This document shows, piece by piece, positions 50,562 to 58,214 of a DNA stretch of 64,000 nt (its first letter is position 1; every line of letters starts with the position of its first letter). The stretch covers positions 106,837 to 170,836 of the forward strand of contig JBBSBV010000003.1 of the NCBI GenBank assembly GCA_038250905.1, written 5' to 3'. The position numbers were made by a program, and so were the translations under genes. The notes beneath the pieces were generated by a model, which saw only the letters and a program-made list of their open reading frames with translations, had not been told where the DNA came from and searched no databases. The DNA comes from JAENVU01 sp038250905. Lineage in GTDB: Bacteria; Actinomycetota; Acidimicrobiia; IMCC26256; JAENVU01.

Positions 50562-51379
50562 TCCCGGCGCCATTCGACTACGTACGGGCCGACTCGATCG
50601 ACGCGCTGCTCGACGCGTTGGCCGAGTACGGCGACGAGGCGAAGATCATCGCCGGTGGCATGTCGTTGCTCCCGTTGATGAAGTTGCGACTCGCAGTCCC
50701 GAGCGTCCTCGTGGATGCGGGTCGTCTGAACAATCTGCGGTACGTACGAGACGGCGGTGACCATGTCGCGATCGGTGCGCTCACCCGCCACCGAGACCTG
50801 GAAACCGACGGATTTCTCGCGACCGATTGCGGCGTGGTCCGGGCGGTCGCGGCCGAAGTGGGAGACAACCAGGTCCGCCACCGCGGCACCATCGGTGGTT
50901 CGGTCGCGCACGGTGATCCGGCGAGCGACCTGCCGGCCGTGCTCCTCGCGCTCGACGCCGACTTCGTGATCCGCGGCGCGAGCGGCGAGCGGGTCGTGGC
51001 CGCGACCGACTTCTTCACCGGGTTCCTCGAGACCGCGATCGCACCCGACGAGTTGCTCACCGAGATCCGGGTCCCGAAGACCGGCGCCGACCAGTTCTCG
51101 TACCAGAAGTTCAACCGGCGGGCCCAAGACTGGGCGATCGTCGGTGCCGTCGCGGTGCGGGCGAACGACACGACCCGAGTGGGGCTCGTGAACATGGGTG
51201 CGACGCCGTTGCGCGCGTCCGGGGTCGAGTCGGCGCTGGCCGGCGGTGCATCGGTGACCGACGCGGCGCAAGCCGCAGCAGAGGGCACCGAACCGTCGTC
51301 GGATATCAACGCCACGCCCGAGTACCGCAGCCATCTCGCCCGGGTCCTCACGCGGCGCGCGCTGGAGGCGATCGCCTGA
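50558..51379 (+). CDS. coxM: Carbon-monoxide-dehydrogenase-type FAD subunit
   Basis: 273 aa. FAD-binding motifs AGGMSLLPLMKLRLA and TIGGSVAHGDPASDLP, in the usual places for CoxM-type medium subunits. It completes the electron-transfer half of a molybdenum hydroxylase with CoxS. The catalytic large subunit is not encoded next to it. Two bp before the next gene. Confidence 0.88.
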   Translation: MIPAPFDYVRADSIDALLDALAEYGDEAKIIAGGMSLLPLMKLRLAVPSVLVDAGRLNNLRYVRDGGDHVAIGALTRHRDLETDGFLATDCGVVRAVAAEVGDNQVRHRGTIGGSVAHGDPASDLPAVLLALDADFVIRGASGERVVAATDFFTGFLETAIAPDELLTEIRVPKTGADQFSYQKFNRRAQDWAIVGAVAVRANDTTRVGLVNMGATPLRASGVESALAGGASVTDAAQAAAEGTEPSSDINATPEYRSHLARVLTRRALEAIA

Positions 51380-51381
51380 GC

Positions 51382-51978
51382 GTGTCCCCCCGGCAGGTCG
51401 CGATCGGGATCCTCGCGGCCGGCCGGGCCGAGCGCTTCGGGGGCGGCAAGGTCCTCGCCGACCTCGGTGGGGTTTCGCTCGTGCGCCGGGCGGTGGACAC
51501 CGCCATGGCCTCCGGGTTGCGGCCGGTGGTCGCCGTCGTCGGGCCGCGGGCCGGTCCGGTCGAGGCGGTGCTGCCAGCCGGGGTCGACGTCGTGCAGGCG
51601 TACGCGGCGCGATTGGGGATCGCGCACAGCCTCCGGGCGTTGGTGCGGGCGCTGACGGGTTGGCGCCAGGTGGACGCGGTCTGTGTGGGACTCGCCGACC
51701 AACCGTTCGTCGGTCCGGACGCGTACCGCAGGTTGGCCGCCGCCTACGATGCCGGCGCGGCCTTCGCCGTCGCCACCTACGAGGGTCAACGCCACAATCC
51801 GGTGCTGATCGGTCGGCAGCACTGGCCCGCGGTACTCCGATTGCGGGGGGACGTGGGCGCCCGGTCACTCATGAGCGTGGTCGACGTCACCGACGTGGAG
51901 TGTGACGGGACCGGCCGGCCCGACGATGTGGACACGGCCGAGGATCTGGCTCGACTGCTGCGAGAGATGGAGAACTGA
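51382..51978 (+). CDS. MobA/MocA-like nucleotidyltransferase
   Basis: 198 aa. N-terminal nucleotide-binding signature ILAAGRAERFGGGKVLADLGG, then VCVGLADQPFVGPDAY and a HNPVLIGRQHWPAV block, as in molybdenum cofactor cytidylyltransferases. Expected role: making molybdopterin cytosine dinucleotide for the Cox-type enzyme encoded beside it. Adjacent to coxG without spacing. Confidence 0.82.
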   Translation: MSPRQVAIGILAAGRAERFGGGKVLADLGGVSLVRRAVDTAMASGLRPVVAVVGPRAGPVEAVLPAGVDVVQAYAARLGIAHSLRALVRALTGWRQVDAVCVGLADQPFVGPDAYRRLAAAYDAGAAFAVATYEGQRHNPVLIGRQHWPAVLRLRGDVGARSLMSVVDVTDVECDGTGRPDDVDTAEDLARLLREMEN

Positions 51979-52728
51979 GTGGAGATCGAAGATTCTTTCC
52001 GGGTCGACCTGCCGGTCGACGCCACGTGGCGGGTCCTGCTCGACATCGAGCGGATCGCGCCGTGCCTCCCCGGTGCCCAACTCCAGGAGATCGAGGGGGA
52101 GGAGTACCGCGGCGTCGTCAAGGTGAAGGTCGGCCCGATCACCGCGCAGTACAAAGGCGCGGCGCACTTCGAATCCCGGGACGATGCCACCCACACCGCG
52201 GTCATCGTCGGGTCGGGCCGTGACACGCGGGGCCAGGGAAACGCGAGCGCGACGATCACGATGACGCTGACGCCCGACGGGACGGGCACGAGCGTGAACG
52301 TCGCCACCGATCTCTCGATCACCGGCAAGGTCGCGCAGTTCGGCCGGGGCGTCATGGCCGACGTCTCGGCGAAGCTCCTTGCGCAGTTCGTCGAGAACCT
52401 CGAACGCGACGTGCTCTCGGGTCCGGTCGTCGACCTCGTCGCGGCGGACGAGCCCGAGGCCGCGCCACCGGCCGACACGCGGGGTGACGCACCGGCCGCT
52501 GGGCAGGACCCGGCGCTGACCGGCCCGCCGACCTCCAACGGCACCGGGAGTCACGCGACCACGGGCGAGGTGACGACGGTCCGCACGATCAACTCACCGG
52601 AGGCCACCCCGGTGGATCTCCTCGAGATGGGCGGCTCGCCGGTGCTGAAGCGCCTGCTTCCGATCCTGGGCGCCGGTCTGGTCGCAGTGCTGGTGATATG
52701 GCTGCTGCGCCGGCGGTCCACGCGCTGA
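51979..52728 (+). CDS. coxG: CoxG-like SRPBCC protein with C-terminal membrane anchor
   Basis: 249 aa. Residues 1-150 form the CoxG helix-grip domain (FRVDLPVDATWRVLLDIERI, LPGAQLQEIEGEEYRG). A Pro/Ala/Thr linker follows, then a membrane segment near the C-terminus (ILGAGLVAVLVIWLLRRR). In CO oxidisers CoxG anchors the dehydrogenase to the membrane; the anchor seen here fits. GTG start directly follows the preceding stop. Confidence 0.85.
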   Translation: MEIEDSFRVDLPVDATWRVLLDIERIAPCLPGAQLQEIEGEEYRGVVKVKVGPITAQYKGAAHFESRDDATHTAVIVGSGRDTRGQGNASATITMTLTPDGTGTSVNVATDLSITGKVAQFGRGVMADVSAKLLAQFVENLERDVLSGPVVDLVAADEPEAAPPADTRGDAPAAGQDPALTGPPTSNGTGSHATTGEVTTVRTINSPEATPVDLLEMGGSPVLKRLLPILGAGLVAVLVIWLLRRRSTR

Positions 52729-52742
52729 ACCGACTCCGCGGG

Positions 52743-52748
52743 TAGCGT
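52743..52748 (+). promoter_or_regulatory. -10 box for leaderless ruvC
   Basis: TAGCGT, eight bases, then GTG 52757; ruv genes therefore seem to have their own promoter after the inserted cox genes. Confidence 0.45.
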
Positions 52749-52756
52749 ACGAACCC

Positions 52757-53350
52757 GTGTTCGACCCTACCGGCCCGGTCCTGGGCATCGACCCCGGATT
52801 GTCGCGTTGTGGATACGGCGCGGTGGTGCGGGAGGGGTCCCAGATCCGCGCGGTCAGCTACGGCGTGCTCACCACCGCGCCGGGCGACCCGATCCCCCAA
52901 CGCCTGGCCCAACTCGCGGCCGATCTCGAGGCATTGGTGGCGGAGTTGGCACCCCGATCGATGGCGGTGGAGCGGGTGCTCTTCCAGAACAACGCGCGCA
53001 CGGCGATCTCGGTCGGCCAGGCCAGCGGACTCGCGCTCGTGGCCGCGGCCCGGGCCGGGATCCCGGTGGAGCAATACAGCCCGAACGAAGTGAAGCTGGC
53101 GGTCGCCGGTCATGGCGGCGCAGACAAGGAACAGGTGCAGCTGATGGTGACCCGACTGTTGCGCCTCGGTGAGGTGCCCCGACCGCCGGACGCTGCCGAC
53201 GCGCTCGCGCTGGCGTTGTGTCACGAGTACTCCGGTCCGCTGCGGGCGCGCGCCGCGGCTGCGACCCCGCCGGGTGGCGAGGGCCTCGCCCCTCCGGTCA
53301 GCGGGTTCGAGCGCGCGGTCGCCGCCGCCATCGCACGGGACGCCCGATGA
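52757..53350 (+). CDS. ruvC: Holliday junction resolvase RuvC
   Basis: 197 aa endonuclease that cuts Holliday junctions with RuvAB. Acidic catalytic residues: D12 in LGIDPGLSRCG, the Glu in MAVERVLFQNNART, and the Asp pair in PPDAADALALALCH. ATGA overlap with ruvA. Confidence 0.95.
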   Translation: MFDPTGPVLGIDPGLSRCGYGAVVREGSQIRAVSYGVLTTAPGDPIPQRLAQLAADLEALVAELAPRSMAVERVLFQNNARTAISVGQASGLALVAAARAGIPVEQYSPNEVKLAVAGHGGADKEQVQLMVTRLLRLGEVPRPPDAADALALALCHEYSGPLRARAAAATPPGGEGLAPPVSGFERAVAAAIARDAR

Positions 53351-53934
53351 TCGGTTCGGTACGCGGCTCGGTGCTGGAACGGACCCCGGCGGGCGAGGTG
53401 CTGGTCGAGGTCGGGGGAGTGGGCTACCGCTGTCTGGTCCCGTTGAGCGCCCTGCCCCAACTCGCACCGGGCGCGCCGGCGTTCCTCATGACGCACCTGC
53501 ACGTCCGCGAAGACGCGATGACGCTCTACGGCTTTCCCACGCGCGACGAACGGGACACCTTCGAGATCCTGATCGCGGCCAACGGCGTGGGTCCGAAGCT
53601 CGCGTTGGCGATCCTGACCGTCCACCCACCCACGGCCTTACGGCGGGTGGTGGCCGAGGACGACGTCGATTCGCTGTGCCTGGTCTCGGGTGTGGGCAAG
53701 CGGACGGCCCAGAAGCTGATGATCGAACTCAAGGCGCGACTCGACCTGCCCGACGTGGACCTGCGGGAGTCCGACGGCGGTCCCGCGCCCGCCCGGGCCG
53801 AGGTGCGAGCCGCCCTCTCCGAGCTCGGCTACGGGCCCGACGAGGTGCGGGCCGTGCTCGCGGAACTCCCGACCGAGGGCGCGGTGGAGGAGCTCCTCCG
53901 GGCCGCGCTCAAGCAACTGGCGGTGAAGGCGTGA
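53347..53934 (+). CDS. ruvA: Holliday junction DNA-binding protein RuvA
   Basis: 195 aa. OB-fold domain (MIGSVRGSVLER...), helix-hairpin-helix motifs ANGVGPKLALAIL and VSGVGKRTAQKLMIELK, and the C-terminal RuvB-contact domain after an acidic linker. Its stop overlaps a GTG that opens an 8-codon bridge to ruvB. Confidence 0.95.
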   Translation: MIGSVRGSVLERTPAGEVLVEVGGVGYRCLVPLSALPQLAPGAPAFLMTHLHVREDAMTLYGFPTRDERDTFEILIAANGVGPKLALAILTVHPPTALRRVVAEDDVDSLCLVSGVGKRTAQKLMIELKARLDLPDVDLRESDGGPAPARAEVRAALSELGYGPDEVRAVLAELPTEGAVEELLRAALKQLAVKA

Positions 53935-53957
53935 GCGTGATGGGTGGTGGGTCGTGA
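53931..53957 (+). other. Bridging mini-ORF (8 aa) between ruvA and ruvB
   Basis: GTG 53931 overlaps the ruvA TGA; the frame MSVMGGGS ends with a TGA overlapping the ruvB GTG at 53954. Confidence 0.4.
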
Positions 53958-54985
53958 GTAGAGAAGAGCTGTTGCATCCGAGCGCGGATCCGGTGGAGGC
54001 GGCCGAGGAGACCACGCTGCGGCCGCGACGGCTCGAGGAGTTCGTCGGCCAGCCTCGGCTCACCGAGCATCTCGAGATCGTCCTGCTCGCGGCGCGCCAG
54101 CGCGGACAGGCCGTCGACCATCTCCTGTTCGCCGGCCCGCCGGGCACGGGCAAGACCTCCTTGGCCGCGATCGTGGCCGCCGAGATGGACGCCCACCTCC
54201 GCGTCACCAGTGGTCCCGCCCTCGAACGCGCCGGTGACCTCGCGGCGATCCTCACCAACCTCGACGACGGTGACGTGCTCTTCGTCGACGAGATCCACCG
54301 GCTGCCGCGGGCGGTCGAAGAGGTCCTGTATCCCGCGATGGAGGACTTCCAACTCGACATCGTCATCGGCCGGGGCCCGTCGGCCCGGTCGATCCGGTTG
54401 GACCTCCCACGGTTCACCCTGGTCGGCGCGACCACTCGGGCCGGTCTCATCACCGGGCCGCTGCGCGACCGCTTCGGGTTCGTCGCGCGGCTCGAGTACT
54501 ACGACCCCGAGGATCTCCAGAAGATCGTGGTGCGCGCGGCGCGGATCCTCGGCGTGGTCATCGACGAGGCCGGCGCGGGGGAGTTGGCCCGCCGGGCCCG
54601 GGGTACGCCACGAATCGCGAACCGTCTCCTGAAACGGGTGCGCGACTATGCCGAGGTACGGGGTGACGGCACCGTCACCGGCGCCACCGCTCGGGCGGCG
54701 CTCGAGGTGTTCGAAGTGGACGAACGGGGCCTCGACCGCACCGACCGGGCAGTCCTGCACGCGCTATGTGTGACCTTCGCCGGCCATCCGGTCGGATTGA
54801 GCACGTTGGCGATCGCCGTGGGGGAGGAACCGGACACCGTCGAGGACGTCTACGAGCCGTTCCTCCTCAAGCAGGGCATGTTGCAGCGCACGCCGCGTGG
54901 CCGGGTCGCGACCGGCTCCGCGTTCGAACACCTGGGCCTGAGTGCCCCTCCCGGCGATCCGAAATTGTTCGGGAACCAGCCTTGA
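53954..54985 (+). CDS. ruvB: Holliday junction branch migration ATPase RuvB
   Basis: 343-aa AAA+ motor. RPRRLEEFVGQ, Walker A GPPGTGKTSL (about residue 60), Walker B VDEIHRL, sensor GATTRAG and the C-terminal winged helix with the arginine-rich RTPRGR. GTG 53954 is in GTGA overlap with the bridging ORF. Confidence 0.96.
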   Translation: MSREELLHPSADPVEAAEETTLRPRRLEEFVGQPRLTEHLEIVLLAARQRGQAVDHLLFAGPPGTGKTSLAAIVAAEMDAHLRVTSGPALERAGDLAAILTNLDDGDVLFVDEIHRLPRAVEEVLYPAMEDFQLDIVIGRGPSARSIRLDLPRFTLVGATTRAGLITGPLRDRFGFVARLEYYDPEDLQKIVVRAARILGVVIDEAGAGELARRARGTPRIANRLLKRVRDYAEVRGDGTVTGATARAALEVFEVDERGLDRTDRAVLHALCVTFAGHPVGLSTLAIAVGEEPDTVEDVYEPFLLKQGMLQRTPRGRVATGSAFEHLGLSAPPGDPKLFGNQP

Positions 54986-55030
54986 TGACCCGGTAACAGG
55001 AGGATTGCGCGGCTAGTTTCCCCTCCCGGC

Positions 55031-55366
55031 ATGCCCGTCCTTCTCGTTTACCTCGCGCTGCTCGCGGTCGTCTTCTTCTTTCTGATCGTGCGCCCCCAAC
55101 GTCGCCAGATGGCGGCGCGACGCGCGCTGATCGCAGCCGTCGACGTGGGCGACGACATCATCACTGCCGGTGGCATCTACGGAACCGTGCGCGCGATCGA
55201 CGGTGACGTCCTCAGCATCGAGGTCGCCGACGGGGTGGTCCTCCGGCTGGCGCGCGAGGCGATCGCCCGCCGACGCGACGACGCCGAAACCCGCGATCAC
55301 GATCACGATCACGATCACGACCACGACGACCACGATCACGACGACGCTGCGGCGACGGAGGAATAA
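55031..55366 (+). CDS. yajC: Sec translocon accessory protein YajC with His-Asp tail
   Basis: 111 aa. One membrane segment (2-20), the YajC core (RPQRRQMAARRALI, VGDDIITAGGIYG) and an unusual tail at residues 89-105 with seven histidines alternating with aspartates. YajC associates with SecDF. A TAGTTT box lies 11 nt before the ATG. Its TAA is followed at once by secD. Confidence 0.9.
   Translation: MPVLLVYLALLAVVFFFLIVRPQRRQMAARRALIAAVDVGDDIITAGGIYGTVRAIDGDVLSIEVADGVVLRLAREAIARRRDDAETRDHDHDHDHDHDDHDHDDAAATEE
55295..55345 (+). repeat. GATCAC hexamer repeat encoding the YajC His-Asp tail
   Basis: GATCAC/GACCAC hexamers in tandem; likely to change length by slippage. Confidence 0.85.
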
Positions 55367-56947
55367 GTGCGCCGCAACTTCTGGTACCTGATCGCGACGG
55401 TGGTCCTCATCGTCGGCACCTTCCTCGTCACCGTCGTCGGCGGCAACACGCCGGTGCTCGGCCTCGACCTCCAGGGCGGGATCGAAGTCCGCCTCCAGCC
55501 CGTGGGCAAGGCCCGCCCCACCGCGGTGCTCGACAAGGCCGTCGACATCATCCGCAACCGGGTCAACGGCCTCGGCGTCGCCGAGACCGAAGTCAAGCGC
55601 GACGGCCAGCAGATCGTGGTCGACCTGCCCGGGGTGAAGGACCGCGACAAGGCGCGCCGCCTGGTCGGGAAGACCGCCGAGCTGCGGTTCCGCCCGGTTC
55701 TCAGTCAGCTGGCGATCCCGTGCAAGACGACGGCCCCCAAGAAGTCCACCACCTCGTCGAGTTCGACCACCTCGTCATCGACTTCGAGTACCACGGCGTC
55801 GAGTCCGACCACGGCCCCGGCCCCCGCACCGGGGAAGGGCATCGGCGCGCCCCGTGCTGCCGCGTCGACCACCACCTCGACGACCGCGGCCTCCACGACG
55901 ACGAGTTCGGCGCCGGTCACCACGCCGACGACCGCCGCCCAGCCACAGATACCACCATTGACGACCGAGGCCCAGGACAAGCGTGGCGCGACGGTCTGGT
56001 TATGCAGCCGCGACGGGCAGACGCGCCTCCAACTCGCACCCACTGCGCTCACCGGCAAACTCGTGACATCGGCCAACGCGCAGTACCAGAGCGGCTCCGG
56101 GTGGGAGGTGCTGGTCAACTTCAACTCGGCGGGCCATACCAAGTTCGATGCCTTGGCGGCCGCGTCGATCAGCAAGACCCCCCCGCAGAACGAGGTCGCG
56201 ATCGTCCTCGACGGTGTGGTGCAGTCGAATCCGCAGTTCAACGCCGCGTCGTTCCCGAGCGGCGTGTCGATCTCGGGCAACTTCACCCAGACCGAGGCCG
56301 AGGACCTGGCCACCGTGCTGAAGTTCGGCTCGCTCCCGGTGCAGTTGAAGCCACTGACCACCACGAGCGTCTCCCCGACGCTCGGCCGTGACCAACTCGA
56401 CGCCGGGATCCTCGCCGGCATCATCGGCCTCGCCCTCGTCGCGCTCTACATGATCGTGTTCTACCGGATCCTCGGCCTGGTCGTGGTCGCCGGGCTGATG
56501 CTCTCGGGCATGGCGGTGTACACGATCATCACGTACCTCGGTGGCTCCATCGGGCTGACCCTGACCCTCGCGGGTGTGGTCGGTCTGATCGTCTCGGTCG
56601 GTATCACCGTGGACTCCTACATCGTCTACTTCGAGCGATTGAAGGACGAGGTGCGGACCGGTCGGACCGTCCGCAGCTCGGTGGACCGCGGGTTCACCAA
56701 GTCGTTCCGGACCATCCTCGCCGCCGACCTGGTGTCGCTCATCGCCGCGGCGATCCTCTATTGGCGGGCCATCGGATCGGTGCAGCAGTTCGCGTTCCTC
56801 CTCGGTCTCTCGACCATCCTCGACTTGCTGATCTCGTACTTCTTCATGCACCCGATTGTGCAACTGCTGGCGCAGCGACCGTCGCTCGTGCGGGCCAAGA
56901 AGGTCGGCATCGCCGCCGGCCTCGACACGCCGGAGGTCGCAGTATGA
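55367..56947 (+). CDS. secD: Protein translocase subunit SecD
   Basis: 526 aa RND-type membrane protein that uses proton motive force to pull exported proteins. N-terminal membrane segment, GLDLQGGIEVRLQP (SecD signature), periplasmic P1 region and five C-terminal membrane segments with the LPVQLKPL... VSPTLGRDQL block. Residues 121-199 are a Ser/Thr/Pro/Ala-rich low-complexity insert in the extracytoplasmic domain. ATGA overlap with secF. Confidence 0.93.
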   Translation: MRRNFWYLIATVVLIVGTFLVTVVGGNTPVLGLDLQGGIEVRLQPVGKARPTAVLDKAVDIIRNRVNGLGVAETEVKRDGQQIVVDLPGVKDRDKARRLVGKTAELRFRPVLSQLAIPCKTTAPKKSTTSSSSTTSSSTSSTTASSPTTAPAPAPGKGIGAPRAAASTTTSTTAASTTTSSAPVTTPTTAAQPQIPPLTTEAQDKRGATVWLCSRDGQTRLQLAPTALTGKLVTSANAQYQSGSGWEVLVNFNSAGHTKFDALAAASISKTPPQNEVAIVLDGVVQSNPQFNAASFPSGVSISGNFTQTEAEDLATVLKFGSLPVQLKPLTTTSVSPTLGRDQLDAGILAGIIGLALVALYMIVFYRILGLVVVAGLMLSGMAVYTIITYLGGSIGLTLTLAGVVGLIVSVGITVDSYIVYFERLKDEVRTGRTVRSSVDRGFTKSFRTILAADLVSLIAAAILYWRAIGSVQQFAFLLGLSTILDLLISYFFMHPIVQLLAQRPSLVRAKKVGIAAGLDTPEVAV

Positions 56948-58101
56948 GGTCCGACGGCCGCCGCCACACGCTCAAGGACCTCTACCACGAGGACACCGAG
57001 TTCGACTTCCTGCACCGGCGCTGGCGCTGGGTCCTGATCTCGACCGTCCTGATCGCCATCTCCGTCGTCGGCTTCGTCGCCCGTGACGGGCTGAACCTCG
57101 GACTCGACTTCACTGGCGGCACCTCGTGGCAGTTCACGACGGCGTCGACCAAGAGTCCCTCGACCGCGGACCTCCGGTCGTTGCTCGACGCGGAGAAGAT
57201 CAAGGATCCGAAGATCGTGATCCTCGGCGCCCACGGCGTGCGGATCGAGGCCACCACGGTCGACCAGGCACTGGAGAACACCGTCACCGCGTCGCTCGCG
57301 AAGTACGCCGGGATCGCCGCGCCGGCAGTGAGCGTGTCGGAGGTCGGCCCGAGTTGGGGTGACAAGGTGAGCCACGAGGCCCTGCTCGCGTTGGGGCTGT
57401 TCTTCGTGGCGATCGCGCTCTACCTCTCGTTGCGCTTCGAGATGAAGATGGCCGCGGCCGCGATCGCCGCGGTGATCCACGACATCGTGATCACCGTGGG
57501 GATCTACGCCGTCACGGGCATCGAGGTGACGCCGGCCACGGTGATCGCCTTCCTCACCATTCTCGGGTTCTCGCTGTACGACACCGTCGTCGTATTCGAC
57601 AAGATCAAGGAGAACACGCCCCAACTCTCGACGGTCAAGGGCCTCACGTACACCGCGATGGCCAACCGATCGCTCAACGAAGTGCTGATGCGTTCGCTGA
57701 ACACGTCGTTCGTGGCGCTGCTCCCGGTTGCGTCGCTGCTGGTCGTGGGCGTCTGGCTCGAAGGCGCCCTGGCGCTGCGCGAGTTCGGTCTGGCCCTCTT
57801 CATCGGTCTGCTCATCGGCGCGTACTCGTCGATCTTCGTGGCGACGCCGATCTTGGCGTGGTGGAAGGAACGCGAGCCCCGCTACAAAGCACTGGCCGAG
57901 CGCAGCACGTCGAGGTCGGCGCGGGAGATGGCGACCGTCGGGGCTGCGGCCGCCGGGCGGGGATCCGTCCTGCCGGCCGACATGCCGGCCGACGCCGACG
58001 CCGCGGCGCCCTCGGCCCCGGCCCCGGCGGCAACCGGCACCAAGGATGTGCCGGTCATCGCCCCGCGGCCCCGCCAGCAGAAATCGCGCAAACGCAAGTA
58101 G
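56944..58101 (+). CDS. secF: Protein translocase subunit SecF
   Basis: 385 aa. GLNLGLDFTGGTSWQF is the SecF signature; six membrane segments, with SLYDTVVVFDKIKEN and NRSLNEVLMRSLNTS. The final 75 residues are an Ala/Pro-rich cytoplasmic tail ending in a basic cluster. Works with SecD and YajC encoded upstream. The usual apt gene between secF and rel is missing. Confidence 0.94.
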   Translation: MRSDGRRHTLKDLYHEDTEFDFLHRRWRWVLISTVLIAISVVGFVARDGLNLGLDFTGGTSWQFTTASTKSPSTADLRSLLDAEKIKDPKIVILGAHGVRIEATTVDQALENTVTASLAKYAGIAAPAVSVSEVGPSWGDKVSHEALLALGLFFVAIALYLSLRFEMKMAAAAIAAVIHDIVITVGIYAVTGIEVTPATVIAFLTILGFSLYDTVVVFDKIKENTPQLSTVKGLTYTAMANRSLNEVLMRSLNTSFVALLPVASLLVVGVWLEGALALREFGLALFIGLLIGAYSSIFVATPILAWWKEREPRYKALAERSTSRSAREMATVGAAAAGRGSVLPADMPADADAAAPSAPAPAATGTKDVPVIAPRPRQQKSRKRK

Positions 58102-58214
58102 GCGCGCCCGGAGTGCGACAATGGCCGGGTGATCCCGACGCCACGCGGCATGAAACCACCGCTGCCGGCGTTGCAATGCTGCCCGTACCCTCCGACCCCT
58201 GACCGAGGGGGAAG

